A stretch of 64,000 bases of DNA from Cohnella herbarum (GCF_012849095.1 NZ_CP051680.1:4242501-4306500), one strand, 5' to 3'. Positions 1-9,061 are shown, numbered from the stretch's first letter. Made by a program: numbers and translations. Notes: generated by a model from the sequence alone, not told the origin.

Positions 1-260
1 CGCGCCAACAAGGCTTGCCGATTAACTTCCCAGTAACCGTTCGTGATCGTAACCCCGAGTATCGTCTCTCCAAGGGCATCTATCGATCTCTGCGCCGTAT
101 GGTTAGTCTGCAGCTCTTTCTCGTATCCGGCTTCCGTTAACGCGGAGGTTATCGTTATGTAAAAGTATACGGTCAAAGCAATGACCGGCAATACGACCAA
201 CAACAAAATCCATAGCATCATCTCGGAGGTTAAGGAACGTCGTCTAGCTTTCTGTTGCAC
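1..260 (-). CDS. Membrane sensor protein, N-terminal part (truncated by window edge)
   Basis: The reading frame begins at a GTG (260-258) preceded by a perfect AGGAGG (270-275) with a 9-nt spacer, and runs off the left edge. About 86 residues are visible: a basic start, a single hydrophobic helix (residues ~17-38), then an extracytoplasmic-looking segment. The segment resembles the start of a CHASE4-type sensor domain, as found in membrane histidine kinases and diguanylate cyclases, but too little is present to say which output domain follows. It is transcribed away from the MFS operon. The promoter should lie between 261 and 400. Confidence is good that this is a real gene and low on family. 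Confidence 0.6.
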   Translation of the reverse strand, partial: MQQKARRRSLTSEMMLWILLLVVLPVIALTVYFYITITSALTEAGYEKELQTNHTAQRSIDALGETILGVTITNGYWEVNRQALLA

Positions 261-400
261 GTTAGTGTTCCTCCTGAATATTTCGTCGAATCCAGTCGAT
301 GTTTCCATAATATTGTAGCATATCGATTCCTATCAGGACATATGATTTCGACGACGGCACGCCCAGGGTACGCGATGCCTTAAAGTCGCCATAACCGTTA

Positions 401-440
401 AAGCAAAACGGCGGTACGGGAATATTCATCCCGCACCGCC
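401..440 (-). terminator. Rho-independent terminator of the MarR-MarR-MFS operon
   Basis: An 11-bp stem (410-420 with 430-440, one A/C mismatch) closes a 9-nt loop. On the minus strand it is followed by TTTTGCTTT. It lies about 27 nt past the MFS stop codon. Confidence 0.8.
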
Positions 441-467
441 GCCGTTCCTTATCTATTCAAACAACAA

Positions 468-2108
468 TCATTTCACGGGCTCAGCTTTGACCAACTTCAC
501 CTTGCCATCTTGCTTGTTCCCGCCTTCCGGGGCCTCTTCTCCAGGCATCTTGTTCGATGTCCTTAGCGGAATTTCCCTTAGGAAGAACACTAGAATCGTC
601 GCAACGACGACTAGCGCCGCACCGGCGAGGAACACGGTAGTTAATGAACTGCTCAGAGCGTCGCGAAGCATATCGATCATCTGGGTGAACACCGGTTGAA
701 CGTCCGCAGGAAGCGTCTGATGCAATTGTTCGAGTTTAGGCTGATCCAATAACATCTCCGGATTCTGGAACGCGGCCAGTTCCTTGGCCGTTTCCGGATC
801 CAGCTTGGAGAAATCGACCCCTTTACCCGAGGCAGCCGCATCTTCCATATTTCTCTTCAAGGCTGATTGCATAATCGTTCCCATAACGGCGATCCCGATC
901 GTACCCCCGAGATTCCGGAACAATTGCGAAGACGCCGTTGCAACGCCAAGCTCCGACGGTTTAACCGCGTTCTGCACCGTAAGCGAGAACACGGGCATCC
1001 CGACGCCTAGTCCGATACCGAATACGATCATTGCCACGACGGCCATCCATACGCTGTTCATGAACGCCATGATCAGCATGCCGGCCACCATGATCGGTAA
1101 CCCCATCACCGCATATCGCTTATATTTCCCCGTTTTGCTAATTAATCTTCCGATAACCGTACTTAATATAACCATAGCGATCGACATCGGCATCGTCACG
1201 TAACCGGAGTAAGTCGGCGAGATGCCTTCGACCCCTTGAACGAAGAAAGGCAAATAGATAAGCGCCCCCATCATTCCCGCGTTCATAATGAATCCGATAA
1301 TGTTCGAAAGCGTAACGATATCGTTGCGGAATAGAGATAGCGGAAGCACGGGACTCTTCGCTTTCGTCTGAACGAAAATAAAGATGACGAGACAGACGAG
1401 AGCGGCTCCGAACAGGCCTAAGATTTGGCTTGAAGCCCACTCGTATTTCGTGCCTGCCCAGGAAAATCCGAGCAGCAAGGCGGTAATCGTCAAGCTGAGA
1501 AACAAGGATCCGAGGTAATCGATCTTCTCCGAAGCTTTACGTTCCGCTTTCGGGAATAACATTAAGATCATAACGAAGGCGACGACGCCAAGCGGGAGGA
1601 AAATCCAAAACAGCCATTTCCAATCCATGTTGTCGACGAGCCATCCTCCGAGCGTCGGTCCGAGCACGCTGGAGAACCCGAATACGGCCATCATGATTCC
1701 GGTCCATTTTCCGCGTTCGCGAGGCGAGAACAAATCCCCCACGGCCGTAAACGCGGAAGCCATAATGATCCCGGCGCCGATTCCCTGAATACCGCGATAA
1801 ATGATGAGCTGATAAATATCCGTCGAAAACCCGCTTAAGAAAGCTCCGATAATGAAAAAGATAATACCGGCAAGGATAAACGGCTTCCGTCCGTAAATAT
1901 CGGATAACTTACCAACGAGAACGGTCGCGATCGTCGAAGTTAGCATGTAGATGGTGATAACCCAAGTGTAATATTCCATGCCCCCGAGAATCGCGATAAT
2001 TCTTGGCATGGCCGTACTTACGATCGTTTGGTTGATCGCCGAGAAGAACATGGCCGCGATAATGGCCATCATAATGGTGACTTTACGTTTGTGCGATAAT
2101 TCTTCCAA
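468..2108 (-). CDS. DHA2-family (14-TM) MFS drug exporter, EmrB/QacA type
   Basis: A 546-residue proton-driven exporter of the inner membrane, expected to expel hydrophobic drugs or toxic compounds. The MFS motif A (GKLSDIYGRK, near residue 66) and the antiporter motif C (GPTLGGW, near 153) are visible, with fourteen predicted hydrophobic helices. A long hydrophilic loop precedes the last helix, as is usual for Gram-positive DHA2 proteins. The start is TTG, chosen because GGGGAGA lies about 8 nt upstream. It is the last gene of a three-gene operon after two MarR regulators (12-nt gap), so repression by one or both is likely. The substrate cannot be read from sequence. Confidence 0.9.
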   Translation of the reverse strand: MEELSHKRKVTIMMAIIAAMFFSAINQTIVSTAMPRIIAILGGMEYYTWVITIYMLTSTIATVLVGKLSDIYGRKPFILAGIIFFIIGAFLSGFSTDIYQLIIYRGIQGIGAGIIMASAFTAVGDLFSPRERGKWTGIMMAVFGFSSVLGPTLGGWLVDNMDWKWLFWIFLPLGVVAFVMILMLFPKAERKASEKIDYLGSLFLSLTITALLLGFSWAGTKYEWASSQILGLFGAALVCLVIFIFVQTKAKSPVLPLSLFRNDIVTLSNIIGFIMNAGMMGALIYLPFFVQGVEGISPTYSGYVTMPMSIAMVILSTVIGRLISKTGKYKRYAVMGLPIMVAGMLIMAFMNSVWMAVVAMIVFGIGLGVGMPVFSLTVQNAVKPSELGVATASSQLFRNLGGTIGIAVMGTIMQSALKRNMEDAAASGKGVDFSKLDPETAKELAAFQNPEMLLDQPKLEQLHQTLPADVQPVFTQMIDMLRDALSSSLTTVFLAGAALVVVATILVFFLREIPLRTSNKMPGEEAPEGGNKQDGKVKLVKAEPVK

Positions 2109-2120
2109 ATGACATCTCCC

Positions 2121-2558
2121 CTATTGAAGCTCATCCCTGTCCGGCAGATTAAGCTTGATTAATATTTCTTTGAAATGGATCAGATCTTCGGACGATAGCC
2201 GATCGATGAATTTCCGAAAAGCGCGAATCTCGTACTCCTTGAACGAGATCGCCAGCGATTGTCCTTCTTCGGTAATGTTGATGATTACCGCCCGTCGGTC
2301 GAGCTCGCTTCGTTCTCGCTCCACTAACCCTTTATCGCACAACTTATCGACGATCGCGGTTAACGTACTGTTCGTGACATTTAGCTTCTCCGCCAGATCG
2401 GCCGACTTCAACGGACCGTGTTTATATAATTTGCTCAGCAAATAAAGCTGCGTATGGGTTAGATGGTCTCCGACTTGTTTATGCCATTCGCTTCGTATTC
2501 CTCTGATCGCGCTCTTGAAGAGAGGAATCAGCTCTATCCATAAATCGTTCTTTTCCAT
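2121..2558 (-). CDS. MarR-family transcriptional regulator (second of two)
   Basis: A 145-residue winged-helix regulator. The recognition region (LKSADLAEKLNVTNSTLTAIVDKL, split here as LKSADLAEKL and NVTNSTLTAIVDKL) is followed by a wing with the family DRR signature (ELDRRAVII). Dimerisation helices occupy both ends. MarR proteins usually bind palindromes over their own promoter and release DNA when a phenolic or drug ligand binds. It sits between another MarR gene (25-nt gap) and the MFS exporter (12-nt gap), which points to drug-responsive control of the exporter. The ligand is unknown. Confidence 0.9.
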   Translation of the reverse strand: MEKNDLWIELIPLFKSAIRGIRSEWHKQVGDHLTHTQLYLLSKLYKHGPLKSADLAEKLNVTNSTLTAIVDKLCDKGLVERERSELDRRAVIINITEEGQSLAISFKEYEIRAFRKFIDRLSSEDLIHFKEILIKLNLPDRDELQ

Positions 2559-2583
2559 ACTTACCTCGTATTTGCTTCTATGG

Positions 2584-3009
2584 TCATTTCTGCGGCTCGA
2601 TCCCCATCATTTTCTCCAATAACTCGGTGAGTATGCGGGCCTCTTCCTGTTCGAGCCTGGACAAATAATGGCCGATAATCTCGTTTCTTTCCTGTATCGC
2701 CTTCTCCAGAACTTCCTTACCGGCGGGTGTTGCTTCCACGAGAATCGCCCTGCGATCGACGGTGTCGTGAGAGCGAGTGACGTAGCCCGACTTCTCCAAC
2801 CGGTCGATCATGACCGTAACGGCGCTCGGCTTAACTTCCATCTTCTCGGCTAGCTGCGTTAGCTTGCATCCCCCTAATTTATTGATGTAATAGAGCATGA
2901 AAATCTGGGGAGGCGTAATTTGCGCTTGCATCTTGTTCAAAATATCGGATTCCGAGCTGCGTTTGAACGCTTGGAGCGCTTGATGGAACCGCTGAGTTAT
3001 CGTATCCAT
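2584..3009 (-). CDS. MarR-family transcriptional regulator (first of two)
   Basis: A 141-residue MarR regulator that heads the exporter operon. The DNA-binding helix region lies near residues 50-75 (LTQLAEKMEVKPSAVTVMID) and the wing carries the conserved D-x-RR (TVDRRAI). It differs clearly from the next gene, so the pair is not a recent duplication. As the promoter-proximal gene it is the more likely autorepressor. The promoter just upstream (3066-3094) is A/T-rich with partial palindromes that could serve as its operator (inference). Confidence 0.9.
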   Translation of the reverse strand: MDTITQRFHQALQAFKRSSESDILNKMQAQITPPQIFMLYYINKLGGCKLTQLAEKMEVKPSAVTVMIDRLEKSGYVTRSHDTVDRRAILVEATPAGKEVLEKAIQERNEIIGHYLSRLEQEEARILTELLEKMMGIEPQK

Positions 3010-3065
3010 TGTCTAACCTCCTCTCCATCCACTTTATTTCATACACATATATTTCAACTGTTTAA

Positions 3066-3094
3066 ATATTAAATTGTTTTAGTGATTTTGTCAA
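3066..3094 (-). promoter_or_regulatory. Sigma-A promoter of the MarR-MarR-MFS operon
   Basis: On the minus strand a perfect -35 TTGACA (3089-3094) is separated by exactly 17 nt from a -10 TAATAT (3066-3071). The spacer and downstream sequence hold A/T-rich near-palindromes, fitting a MarR operator that overlaps the promoter. Confidence 0.75.
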
Positions 3095-3151
3095 ATGATT
3101 AGATCGTTCAAATCCAAGCATAAACGGTTGCCGCCGTCCTTAGGGATGGCG

Positions 3152-3191
3152 AAAAAACCGCCAACACCCATTCGCTTCGGGCATTGACGGT
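3152..3191 (-). terminator. Terminator of the ion channel gene
   Basis: The stem ACCGTCAA/TTGGCGGT (one G-U pair) plus an inner CCC/GGG is followed on the minus strand by six T (3152-3157). It lies just past the stop codon of the channel gene. Confidence 0.8.
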
Positions 3192-3203
3192 CTCATCTCG
3201 GTC

Positions 3204-3551
3204 TCATCTATTTTCCTTCTTATCCCCATCGTCCTTGCGGACGAAGACGCCTCGGGCGACGTAAAACATTAAGCCCAAGAACAATCCGGTACCTACGACG
3301 ATGTAAATCATCGTAAAGATTTTGCCTAGCGTCGTTTGCGGTTCGAAATTCGGATGTCCCACCGTGCTTAGCGTCGAGATACAGAAGTATAACGCATCGA
3401 CAAAGGACATTCCTTCTTCCTCCGTATAGAATAACGTGCCCGACACCAGCATCAGGAGAATAAGGATAAACAAAGCTTGAAAGTTTTTGTCTTTGACCGA
3501 TTTGCTTATCCCTTTCAAAAGCCGCGAGAGCGTAACCAAGAGAGAAACCAT
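3204..3551 (-). CDS. Small two-TM ion channel (Ion_trans_2 type) with atypical filter
   Basis: A 115-residue protein with two hydrophobic helices (about 25-43 and 82-103) flanking a pore loop with the family pattern ALYFCISTLSTVG followed by HPNFEPQT. This matches the P-loop of bacterial two-TM potassium channels in length and layout. The canonical filter TVGYG or TVGDG reads TVGHP here, so potassium selectivity is not assured. There is no RCK/TrkA-N domain; the C-terminus is a short charged tail. It is flanked by its own terminator and by the cardiolipin synthase gene, with no functional link evident. Confidence 0.75.
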   Translation of the reverse strand: MVSLLVTLSRLLKGISKSVKDKNFQALFILILLMLVSGTLFYTEEEGMSFVDALYFCISTLSTVGHPNFEPQTTLGKIFTMIYIVVGTGLFLGLMFYVARGVFVRKDDGDKKENR

Positions 3552-3655
3552 TTACGAATTTATCCTTCCGGGAAAATCTGCATTGCTTTCGTTCAAATTC
3601 CCCTTATCTACGGTGAAATATACATGAATATGCCGCGCTTTCGTATCGATCGCCA

Positions 3656-5101
3656 TTATAAAATCGGAGAAACCAATCTGGACACGGATTCCTTGACGCG
3701 AATCCATCTGGAACGCCGGCCGTACTTCTCGACCGTAAGCAGCTCGGACACCGTAATATCTTCCCTAAACGCGTCCGCCAATTTTTCGGAGATTTCCGAG
3801 TCGTACAGGAAGGCGTTCGCTTCGAAATTCAGTTTAAAGCTTCGCATGTCCATATTCGCCGTACCCACGGTAGCGATTTCTTCGTCTACGACAATCGTTT
3901 TGGCATGAATAAACCCGTTCCGATACAGGTAGACGGACACGCCCGACTTGAGCATTTCCCCGATGTAGGATAACGTAGCCCAGTAAATAAAAGGATGGTC
4001 GGGCTTATCCGGAATCATGATGCTCACCTGTACTCCCGACAAGGACGCAATGCGAAGGACGTCGATAAATCCGGCATCCGGCACGAAATAAGGCGTCTGG
4101 ATGTAAATGGACTTCTTGGCGGAAGAGATCATTTTTACGTACCCGTTCTTAATATGCTCTAGTTGCGACTCGGGACCGCTATCCACGATCTGCATGCCTG
4201 CCGCTCCCGCGGACTCCGTTACCGGGAATAGGTTCGGGCTATAGTGAATGTCCTTACGGGAAGCTTGATTCCAGTCCAAAATAAACCGCGTCTGCATCCC
4301 TTGAACGGCGCCGCCCCGCACTCTCAAATGCGTATCCCGCCAATACCCGAATTTCGGATCCTTCCCCAGATACTCGTCTCCCACGTTAAATCCGCCTATG
4401 TATCCGATTTCCCCGTCGATGATCACCAGCTTGCGATGGTTCCGATAATTCAACCGAAAGTTGATCAAACGGAATTTCGACGGAAAGAAAGCCTCGGCCA
4501 CGCCGCCCGCTTCCCTTAACTCCCGCAAAAACCTTTCGTTTAATAACCTTGAACCTAATTCGTCATATAACAACCGCACGCTTACCCCGCTGCGCGCTTT
4601 CTTCGCCAACGCTTGGATCAGCTTCGTTCCCAATTCGTCTCTACGGATAATGTAGTACTGGATATGAATATGATCCTTCGCCTCTTCGATATCCCGGAAC
4701 AACCGGGCGAACTTCCGCTCGCCGTCCATCAGCAGATCAACCTCGTTATTCTCGGAGAAGAGCGCTTGGTTACAGTTTAGATGCATGACGACCAGATCCA
4801 AATTTCGGATTGCCGCCGGATTCCGAATCCCATTCTCGTCCGATCCGACCAGGGCTAATTGCTCCCGTGCCGCCTCCGCCGTTCCGAGCCGATCGATATC
4901 CTTCCATTCGAAGAGGCGAATGCGCCTGTAGTTCTGCGCGAAAAATAAATACAAAACAAAACCGAGCAAAGGAATGAAGTATAGGACGAGCAACCACGCC
5001 CACGTGGAGCCTATATCCCTTCTTTCCCTAAAGATAACTACGGTAGCAAGGATCATATTCAAGAGAAGAATCAAACTCAATAAAAGAGAAACCATGTTCA
5101 T
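3656..5101 (-). CDS. cls: Cardiolipin synthase
   Basis: A 481-residue membrane phospholipase-D-family enzyme that joins two phosphatidylglycerols into cardiolipin plus glycerol. Two N-terminal membrane helices (about residues 3-23 and 33-55) precede two HKD catalytic motifs: HRKLVIID in the middle (near residue 220) and HAKTIVVD at residue 399, the latter followed by the conserved GTANMDMRSF. Length matches the Bacillus ClsA/YwnE group. GGGAGG lies 8 nt before the ATG at 5101. It appears to be monocistronic. Confidence 0.93.
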   Translation of the reverse strand: MNMVSLLLSLILLLNMILATVVIFRERRDIGSTWAWLLVLYFIPLLGFVLYLFFAQNYRRIRLFEWKDIDRLGTAEAAREQLALVGSDENGIRNPAAIRNLDLVVMHLNCNQALFSENNEVDLLMDGERKFARLFRDIEEAKDHIHIQYYIIRRDELGTKLIQALAKKARSGVSVRLLYDELGSRLLNERFLRELREAGGVAEAFFPSKFRLINFRLNYRNHRKLVIIDGEIGYIGGFNVGDEYLGKDPKFGYWRDTHLRVRGGAVQGMQTRFILDWNQASRKDIHYSPNLFPVTESAGAAGMQIVDSGPESQLEHIKNGYVKMISSAKKSIYIQTPYFVPDAGFIDVLRIASLSGVQVSIMIPDKPDHPFIYWATLSYIGEMLKSGVSVYLYRNGFIHAKTIVVDEEIATVGTANMDMRSFKLNFEANAFLYDSEISEKLADAFREDITVSELLTVEKYGRRSRWIRVKESVSRLVSPIL

Positions 5102-5193
5102 GCGGTAAACCTCCCGGTACTCATCCCGGCCTGCGCCAGTCTTCTACTGATATTAGCAGGGAACGGAAGGAGATGCCAGAACTGCGTGATTAG

Positions 5194-5237
5194 AAAAAGA
5201 TCGTACCGACGAGGTTTTCCTCCTGATCGGTACGATC
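5194..5237 (-). terminator. Terminator of the first sugar ABC transporter operon
   Basis: A perfect 11-bp stem GATCGTACCGA/TCGGTACGATC (5199-5209 with 5227-5237) is followed on the minus strand by TTTTTCTAATC. It lies about 20 nt past the binding-protein stop codon. Confidence 0.9.
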
Positions 5238-5259
5238 CCTTTCGCTTCCTATTACTGTT

Positions 5260-6783
5260 TTATTGTTTAGCTCTCCACTCGTCGATTTGCTTTTGGAGTT
5301 CGGCCATTACTTTGTCAAGCCCATTGTCCTTCAACTTCTGGGTAATCTTAGGAATGTTCGTCTCCGGATCTAACGTGCCCGAGAACAAGGATTTGTATGT
5401 CGCTTCCTTCGTGTTCTTCAGGTTCGCCAGCTCCGTCGTAATGTTCGTCGTATCGACCTGGAATCCGAGCAACGGCGAATTCTTGGAGGAATCGTTGAAC
5501 TTCTTGAACTGGTCCCATTTGTCGGCGGGATCGGCCGTGTTCAGATAGGTCAGCATCAAGTTTCCAACTGAGAAGGCGGGGAAGCCATAGCCGCTGTCGG
5601 GAATCGCGTCCTTCGTGTTGTCGCCCGTCTTCTTGTAGTGCACGTTCTCAATACCGAAATCTACTAAGTTGATCAACTCTGCGTCCGTATACAACAAGTT
5701 AAGAAACTCCATCGCTTTCTCTGGATGCTTGGATTTCGCGTTGATCGCCTGCAGGGCGCCAGCGACCGACCAGTTAAACGCGATCGGATCATGCATCGGC
5801 ATGCTGACCACCTTGTAGCCCGCGTCTCCGCTCCACAGGTTATCCGCGTATGGCTGAGTATCCGCGGTGTCCGTAAGCCATTTTCCCGTTTTGAAATAAT
5901 CTCCGGCATCCTTCAGCGTGGCGACGTCCATAGGCAAGTAACCAGCTTCGTAATACTTATGCATCGTCTTCAAGTACTTCATCGTTTCCGGAGTATCCCA
6001 CGTATTGATCAGCTTATAATCCTGCGTATCCATTGCAACGCCGATGAATGGCAAGTCCGTTATCGGATAATCGAATGGCAGAAATTCCATGGGCGTTCCC
6101 GGAATCGCCGCGATACCCGGTTCTTTCTCCTTGAATGCTTTAAGCAACGGTTCCAGATCGTCGATCGTCTTCACGTTCGCGATGTCTAGCCCATGTTTGT
6201 CCACCATTTCCATATTGAACCGGAATACGCGTTGTTGCGGCAATTCCTTGTTCGTCGGCAGCCCGTAATTGTGTCCGTTTACCTTCGTGCCTTCGAGGAA
6301 CGCCGGGTTTAACGCCGACTTGACCCCTTGGCCATATTGTTCGATCAGCGAATCCAGTTCATAGAAAGCGCCTTTCTTCGAATTACCGAAATAATCGTTC
6401 GCCCACGAGCTCGTAAAGGCGATATCGTACGCTTCCCCCGAACCGATGATGATCTTCATCTTCTGATCGTACTCGCCCCAGTCCAGCAGTTTCATCTCGA
6501 CGGTCGCGTTGATTTTCGGCAGGATATGCTTGTTGATCTCGTCGTTTACCTTCGCCAGATCGGTCGGCGGCGTTCCGATCGTGTACCAGATCAACTTGAC
6601 CGGTTCTTCCTTCTTGCCTTCGCTTTCCGGCTGTTTACTCTCGATGCTGTCAGCCGGCGTTTGGCTAGCACCGCCGTTTGAAGACTTGTTTTCCTTGTTT
6701 CCGCCGCTGCATCCCGCCATCACGACGCTAACTACCAAAACGAAAGCGATGAGGCCGACCCACTTTTTATTCTTATTGAACAT
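5260..6783 (-). CDS. Sugar ABC transporter solute-binding lipoprotein (LplA-like)
   Basis: About 507 residues from the chosen ATG at 6783, which has GGGAGG 6 nt upstream; an in-frame ATG at 6801 lacks a site. The N-terminus is a lipoprotein signal ending in the lipobox VVMAGC, followed by a Ser/Asn-rich linker. The mature part is a family-1 extracellular binding protein of the long LplA/YtcQ type, which captures oligosaccharides outside the membrane. It is the last gene of the operon lplB-ytcP-binding protein, with YesM/YesN divergent on the other side. The sugar is unknown; complex plant glycans are typical for this type. Confidence 0.9.
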   Translation of the reverse strand: MFNKNKKWVGLIAFVLVVSVVMAGCSGGNKENKSSNGGASQTPADSIESKQPESEGKKEEPVKLIWYTIGTPPTDLAKVNDEINKHILPKINATVEMKLLDWGEYDQKMKIIIGSGEAYDIAFTSSWANDYFGNSKKGAFYELDSLIEQYGQGVKSALNPAFLEGTKVNGHNYGLPTNKELPQQRVFRFNMEMVDKHGLDIANVKTIDDLEPLLKAFKEKEPGIAAIPGTPMEFLPFDYPITDLPFIGVAMDTQDYKLINTWDTPETMKYLKTMHKYYEAGYLPMDVATLKDAGDYFKTGKWLTDTADTQPYADNLWSGDAGYKVVSMPMHDPIAFNWSVAGALQAINAKSKHPEKAMEFLNLLYTDAELINLVDFGIENVHYKKTGDNTKDAIPDSGYGFPAFSVGNLMLTYLNTADPADKWDQFKKFNDSSKNSPLLGFQVDTTNITTELANLKNTKEATYKSLFSGTLDPETNIPKITQKLKDNGLDKVMAELQKQIDEWRAKQ

Positions 6784-6852
6784 GCAGATCCTCCCTGTCA
6801 ACTCTAGTATTTATTTTAAACGCCGCGGCCTTATTTGCCCATGCGTCTAAAA

Positions 6853-7779
6853 TCACTCTTTGATCGAGCCTATGGTCAACCCTTGCACGAAGTAGCGTTG
6901 AAAAAACGGATAAGCGAATACGATCGGTCCGGTCGCAAGCACGACCATCGCCATACGGGCAGTCTCCTGCGGCAGCGAACGAATCAACTCCCTGCTCTGT
7001 CCGCTGTTCAGCAGCGTTGAGTTCTGAATCAAGAACTGCATGGTGTTATACAGTCGCATCATAAGGGCTTGCAACGGCACCAGCTTGTTGGAATCGATAT
7101 AGAGCAGCGCATTAAACCAATCATTCCAGTAAGCGAGCGTGCTGAACAGCGCGATCGTGGCGATTCCCGGCAGCGAGATCGGTAAGACGAGGCTGAGCAA
7201 CGCCCTGAACTCGCTCGCCCCGTCGATCTTACCCGACTCGATGATAGCATCGGGGATCATCGTCAGGAAAAAGGTTCTCAGCACCAAAATGTTGAATGCG
7301 CTCATCGTCATAGGCAAGATTAATGCCCAAACCGTATCCTTCAATTCAAGCAATTGCGCCACGACGATATAAGAAGGAACGAGCCCGCCGCCGAACAGCA
7401 TCGTGAAAAAGGCGAAAAAAGCGAAAAAGCCACGAAACTTGAAATTTTTACGCGAGAGCGAATACGCGTACAACGTCGTTAGCAATACGGTAAGCGCCGT
7501 GCCTACGATCGTGACGAAGACGGTTACGCCGTAGGACTTCAACAATTGATCCCCCGTGCGGAAAATATACGAGTAGGCGAATAGGCTCCATTCCTCGGGA
7601 AAAATCCGGTAGCCGTTCACTAAAAGCGAATTCTCCTCGGTGAACGAGAGAATGACCACGAATACGAACGGAAATACGCAGACGAACGCGAAGCCGCCGG
7701 CTATCAGGTGAAGCAATCCGTTCCAGGCGGCAGGAAGCCGATGAATGTCGCGCAGCTTCCCTTTGGACGGAGAATCCAT
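6853..7779 (-). CDS. Sugar ABC transporter permease, YtcP/LplC type
   Basis: A MalG-like inner-membrane permease of about 308 residues with six predicted helices. The conserved cytoplasmic coupling loop (EAA motif) reads ESGKIDGASEFRALLSLVLP near residue 185. The C-terminus ends in YFVQGLTIGSIKE, as is usual for this subfamily. The start at 7779 is preferred because AGGAGG lies 9 nt upstream; the open frame continues to 7800. It pairs with the LplB-type permease encoded just upstream (38-nt gap). No ATPase gene is adjacent. Confidence 0.9.
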   Translation of the reverse strand: MDSPSKGKLRDIHRLPAAWNGLLHLIAGGFAFVCVFPFVFVVILSFTEENSLLVNGYRIFPEEWSLFAYSYIFRTGDQLLKSYGVTVFVTIVGTALTVLLTTLYAYSLSRKNFKFRGFFAFFAFFTMLFGGGLVPSYIVVAQLLELKDTVWALILPMTMSAFNILVLRTFFLTMIPDAIIESGKIDGASEFRALLSLVLPISLPGIATIALFSTLAYWNDWFNALLYIDSNKLVPLQALMMRLYNTMQFLIQNSTLLNSGQSRELIRSLPQETARMAMVVLATGPIVFAYPFFQRYFVQGLTIGSIKE

Positions 7780-7817
7780 GTCGGGCTGCCTCCTTTCCAT
7801 TTGTAGGTTGCCCTCTA

Positions 7818-8756
7818 TTAGAACAAGGCTTGATCCTCGTTGATCTTCTTAACGGACCAATTCGCGGCCAAGACTAGCACCAAGCCAACGACGGATTGAT
7901 AGAATCCGGCCGCTGTGGCCAATCCGAAATCGCCGACCACCTTCATAGAGCGAAACACATACGTGTCGATAACGTTCGTGACCGGAAAGAGCGGTCCCGA
8001 TTCGCGAGGGACCTGATAGAAGAGTCCGAAGTCCGCTCGGAATATGCCTCCGATAGCGAGAATCGTCAGAATGATCATCATCGGCTTGATCAGCGGGATC
8101 GTAATCTTGATCGTCTGCTGCCATTTATTCGCTCCGTCGATCATCGCCGCCTCGTAATAAGTTCGGTCGATGCCGGAGATTGCAGCCAAATAGATCACGC
8201 TGGAATATCCGATGCCTTTCCATAAATTCATGAACACGAGAATGTACGGCCAATACGACGCATCCGTGTACCACATGATCGGCTCCGCGCCGAATGCGGA
8301 CAGGATCTGGTTCAGTACGCCTCTATCTACGCTGAGGAAGCTGAACACGAAGTAGCTGACGATAATCCAGGATAGAAAATAAGGCATGAACATCGCCGTC
8401 TGATACAGCTTGGCCAGCTTCTTCTGGCTTAATTGGAACAGTATGATCGCCAGACTTACGGATAGGATCAAACCGAGCACGATAAAAACCAAATTGTACA
8501 AAACCGTATTTCGCGTAATGATGTACGCATCATCGGCGAGAAACAAAAACTCGAAGTTTTTCAAACCCACCCATTGCGACTTGATAATACCGGAGAAAAA
8601 CCCCCCAAGGTCGAGCCGGTATTCCTTGAAAGCCAGAATAATTCCGGGCATCGGAAGATAAGCGAAAATGAAAAACCACAAGGCCCCGGGAAATACCATG
8701 AGAAGGAAGGCTTTGTTCTTGGCGACGTCTCGAATAAATAACCGTAGCGTTCTCAG
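7818..8756 (-). CDS. Sugar ABC transporter permease, LplB type (probable CTG start)
   Basis: A MalF-like permease with six helices. Its EAA loop reads YYEAAMIDGANKWQQTIKIT, and the protein ends with KKINEDQALF, typical of LplB. The first ATG (8699) would begin inside the usual N-terminus and has no ribosome binding site. The frame continues 19 codons upstream with a family-like basic segment (FIRDVAKNKAFLL) to a CTG at 8756 that follows a near-perfect AAGGGGGTGA. An in-frame TGA two codons further up excludes any earlier start. I therefore extend it to 8756 (312 residues). CTG initiation is inferred; an ATT codon within the segment is an alternative. Confidence 0.85.
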   Translation of the reverse strand: MRTLRLFIRDVAKNKAFLLMVFPGALWFFIFAYLPMPGIILAFKEYRLDLGGFFSGIIKSQWVGLKNFEFLFLADDAYIITRNTVLYNLVFIVLGLILSVSLAIILFQLSQKKLAKLYQTAMFMPYFLSWIIVSYFVFSFLSVDRGVLNQILSAFGAEPIMWYTDASYWPYILVFMNLWKGIGYSSVIYLAAISGIDRTYYEAAMIDGANKWQQTIKITIPLIKPMMIILTILAIGGIFRADFGLFYQVPRESGPLFPVTNVIDTYVFRSMKVVGDFGLATAAGFYQSVVGLVLVLAANWSVKKINEDQALF

Positions 8757-8953
8757 CTTGGATCACCCCCTTGATCGGCCCTCGTCTCGTCCTGCACACT
8801 TAAGGTATCACGGCGTTTACTACGTCTGATAGTGAACGGAATTAAGCTTTGAAGTAAAAAGTAAAGATTCGAACGCCGATTAGTGGAAGCGCTTTATTTT
8901 CCGTGGTATCGTAGAGCTACTTCCTATACCGACGTTACAATCGACGGAGTTGA
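8757..8953. promoter_or_regulatory. Divergent control region of the LplB operon and yesM/yesN
   Basis: About 200 nt separate the two divergent units. I see no perfect sigma-A promoter. A weak catabolite-responsive-element resemblance lies around 8884-8897 (11 of 14 positions). The response regulator encoded downstream is the likely activator of this region. Confidence 0.4.
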
Positions 8954-9061
8954 TTCGTTACGGTCAAGTTAAACAAAATCTATCGCACCTTTTTCCGCGC
9001 GAAGCTGTTCAACCGGATTATTCTGATCTACTCCGCACTGACGATCGTCACCTTCTGCACG

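Noticed and set aside
8884..8897. cre site before the first sugar transporter operon
   Set aside because: Only 11 of 14 positions fit, including mismatches in the conserved 3' half.
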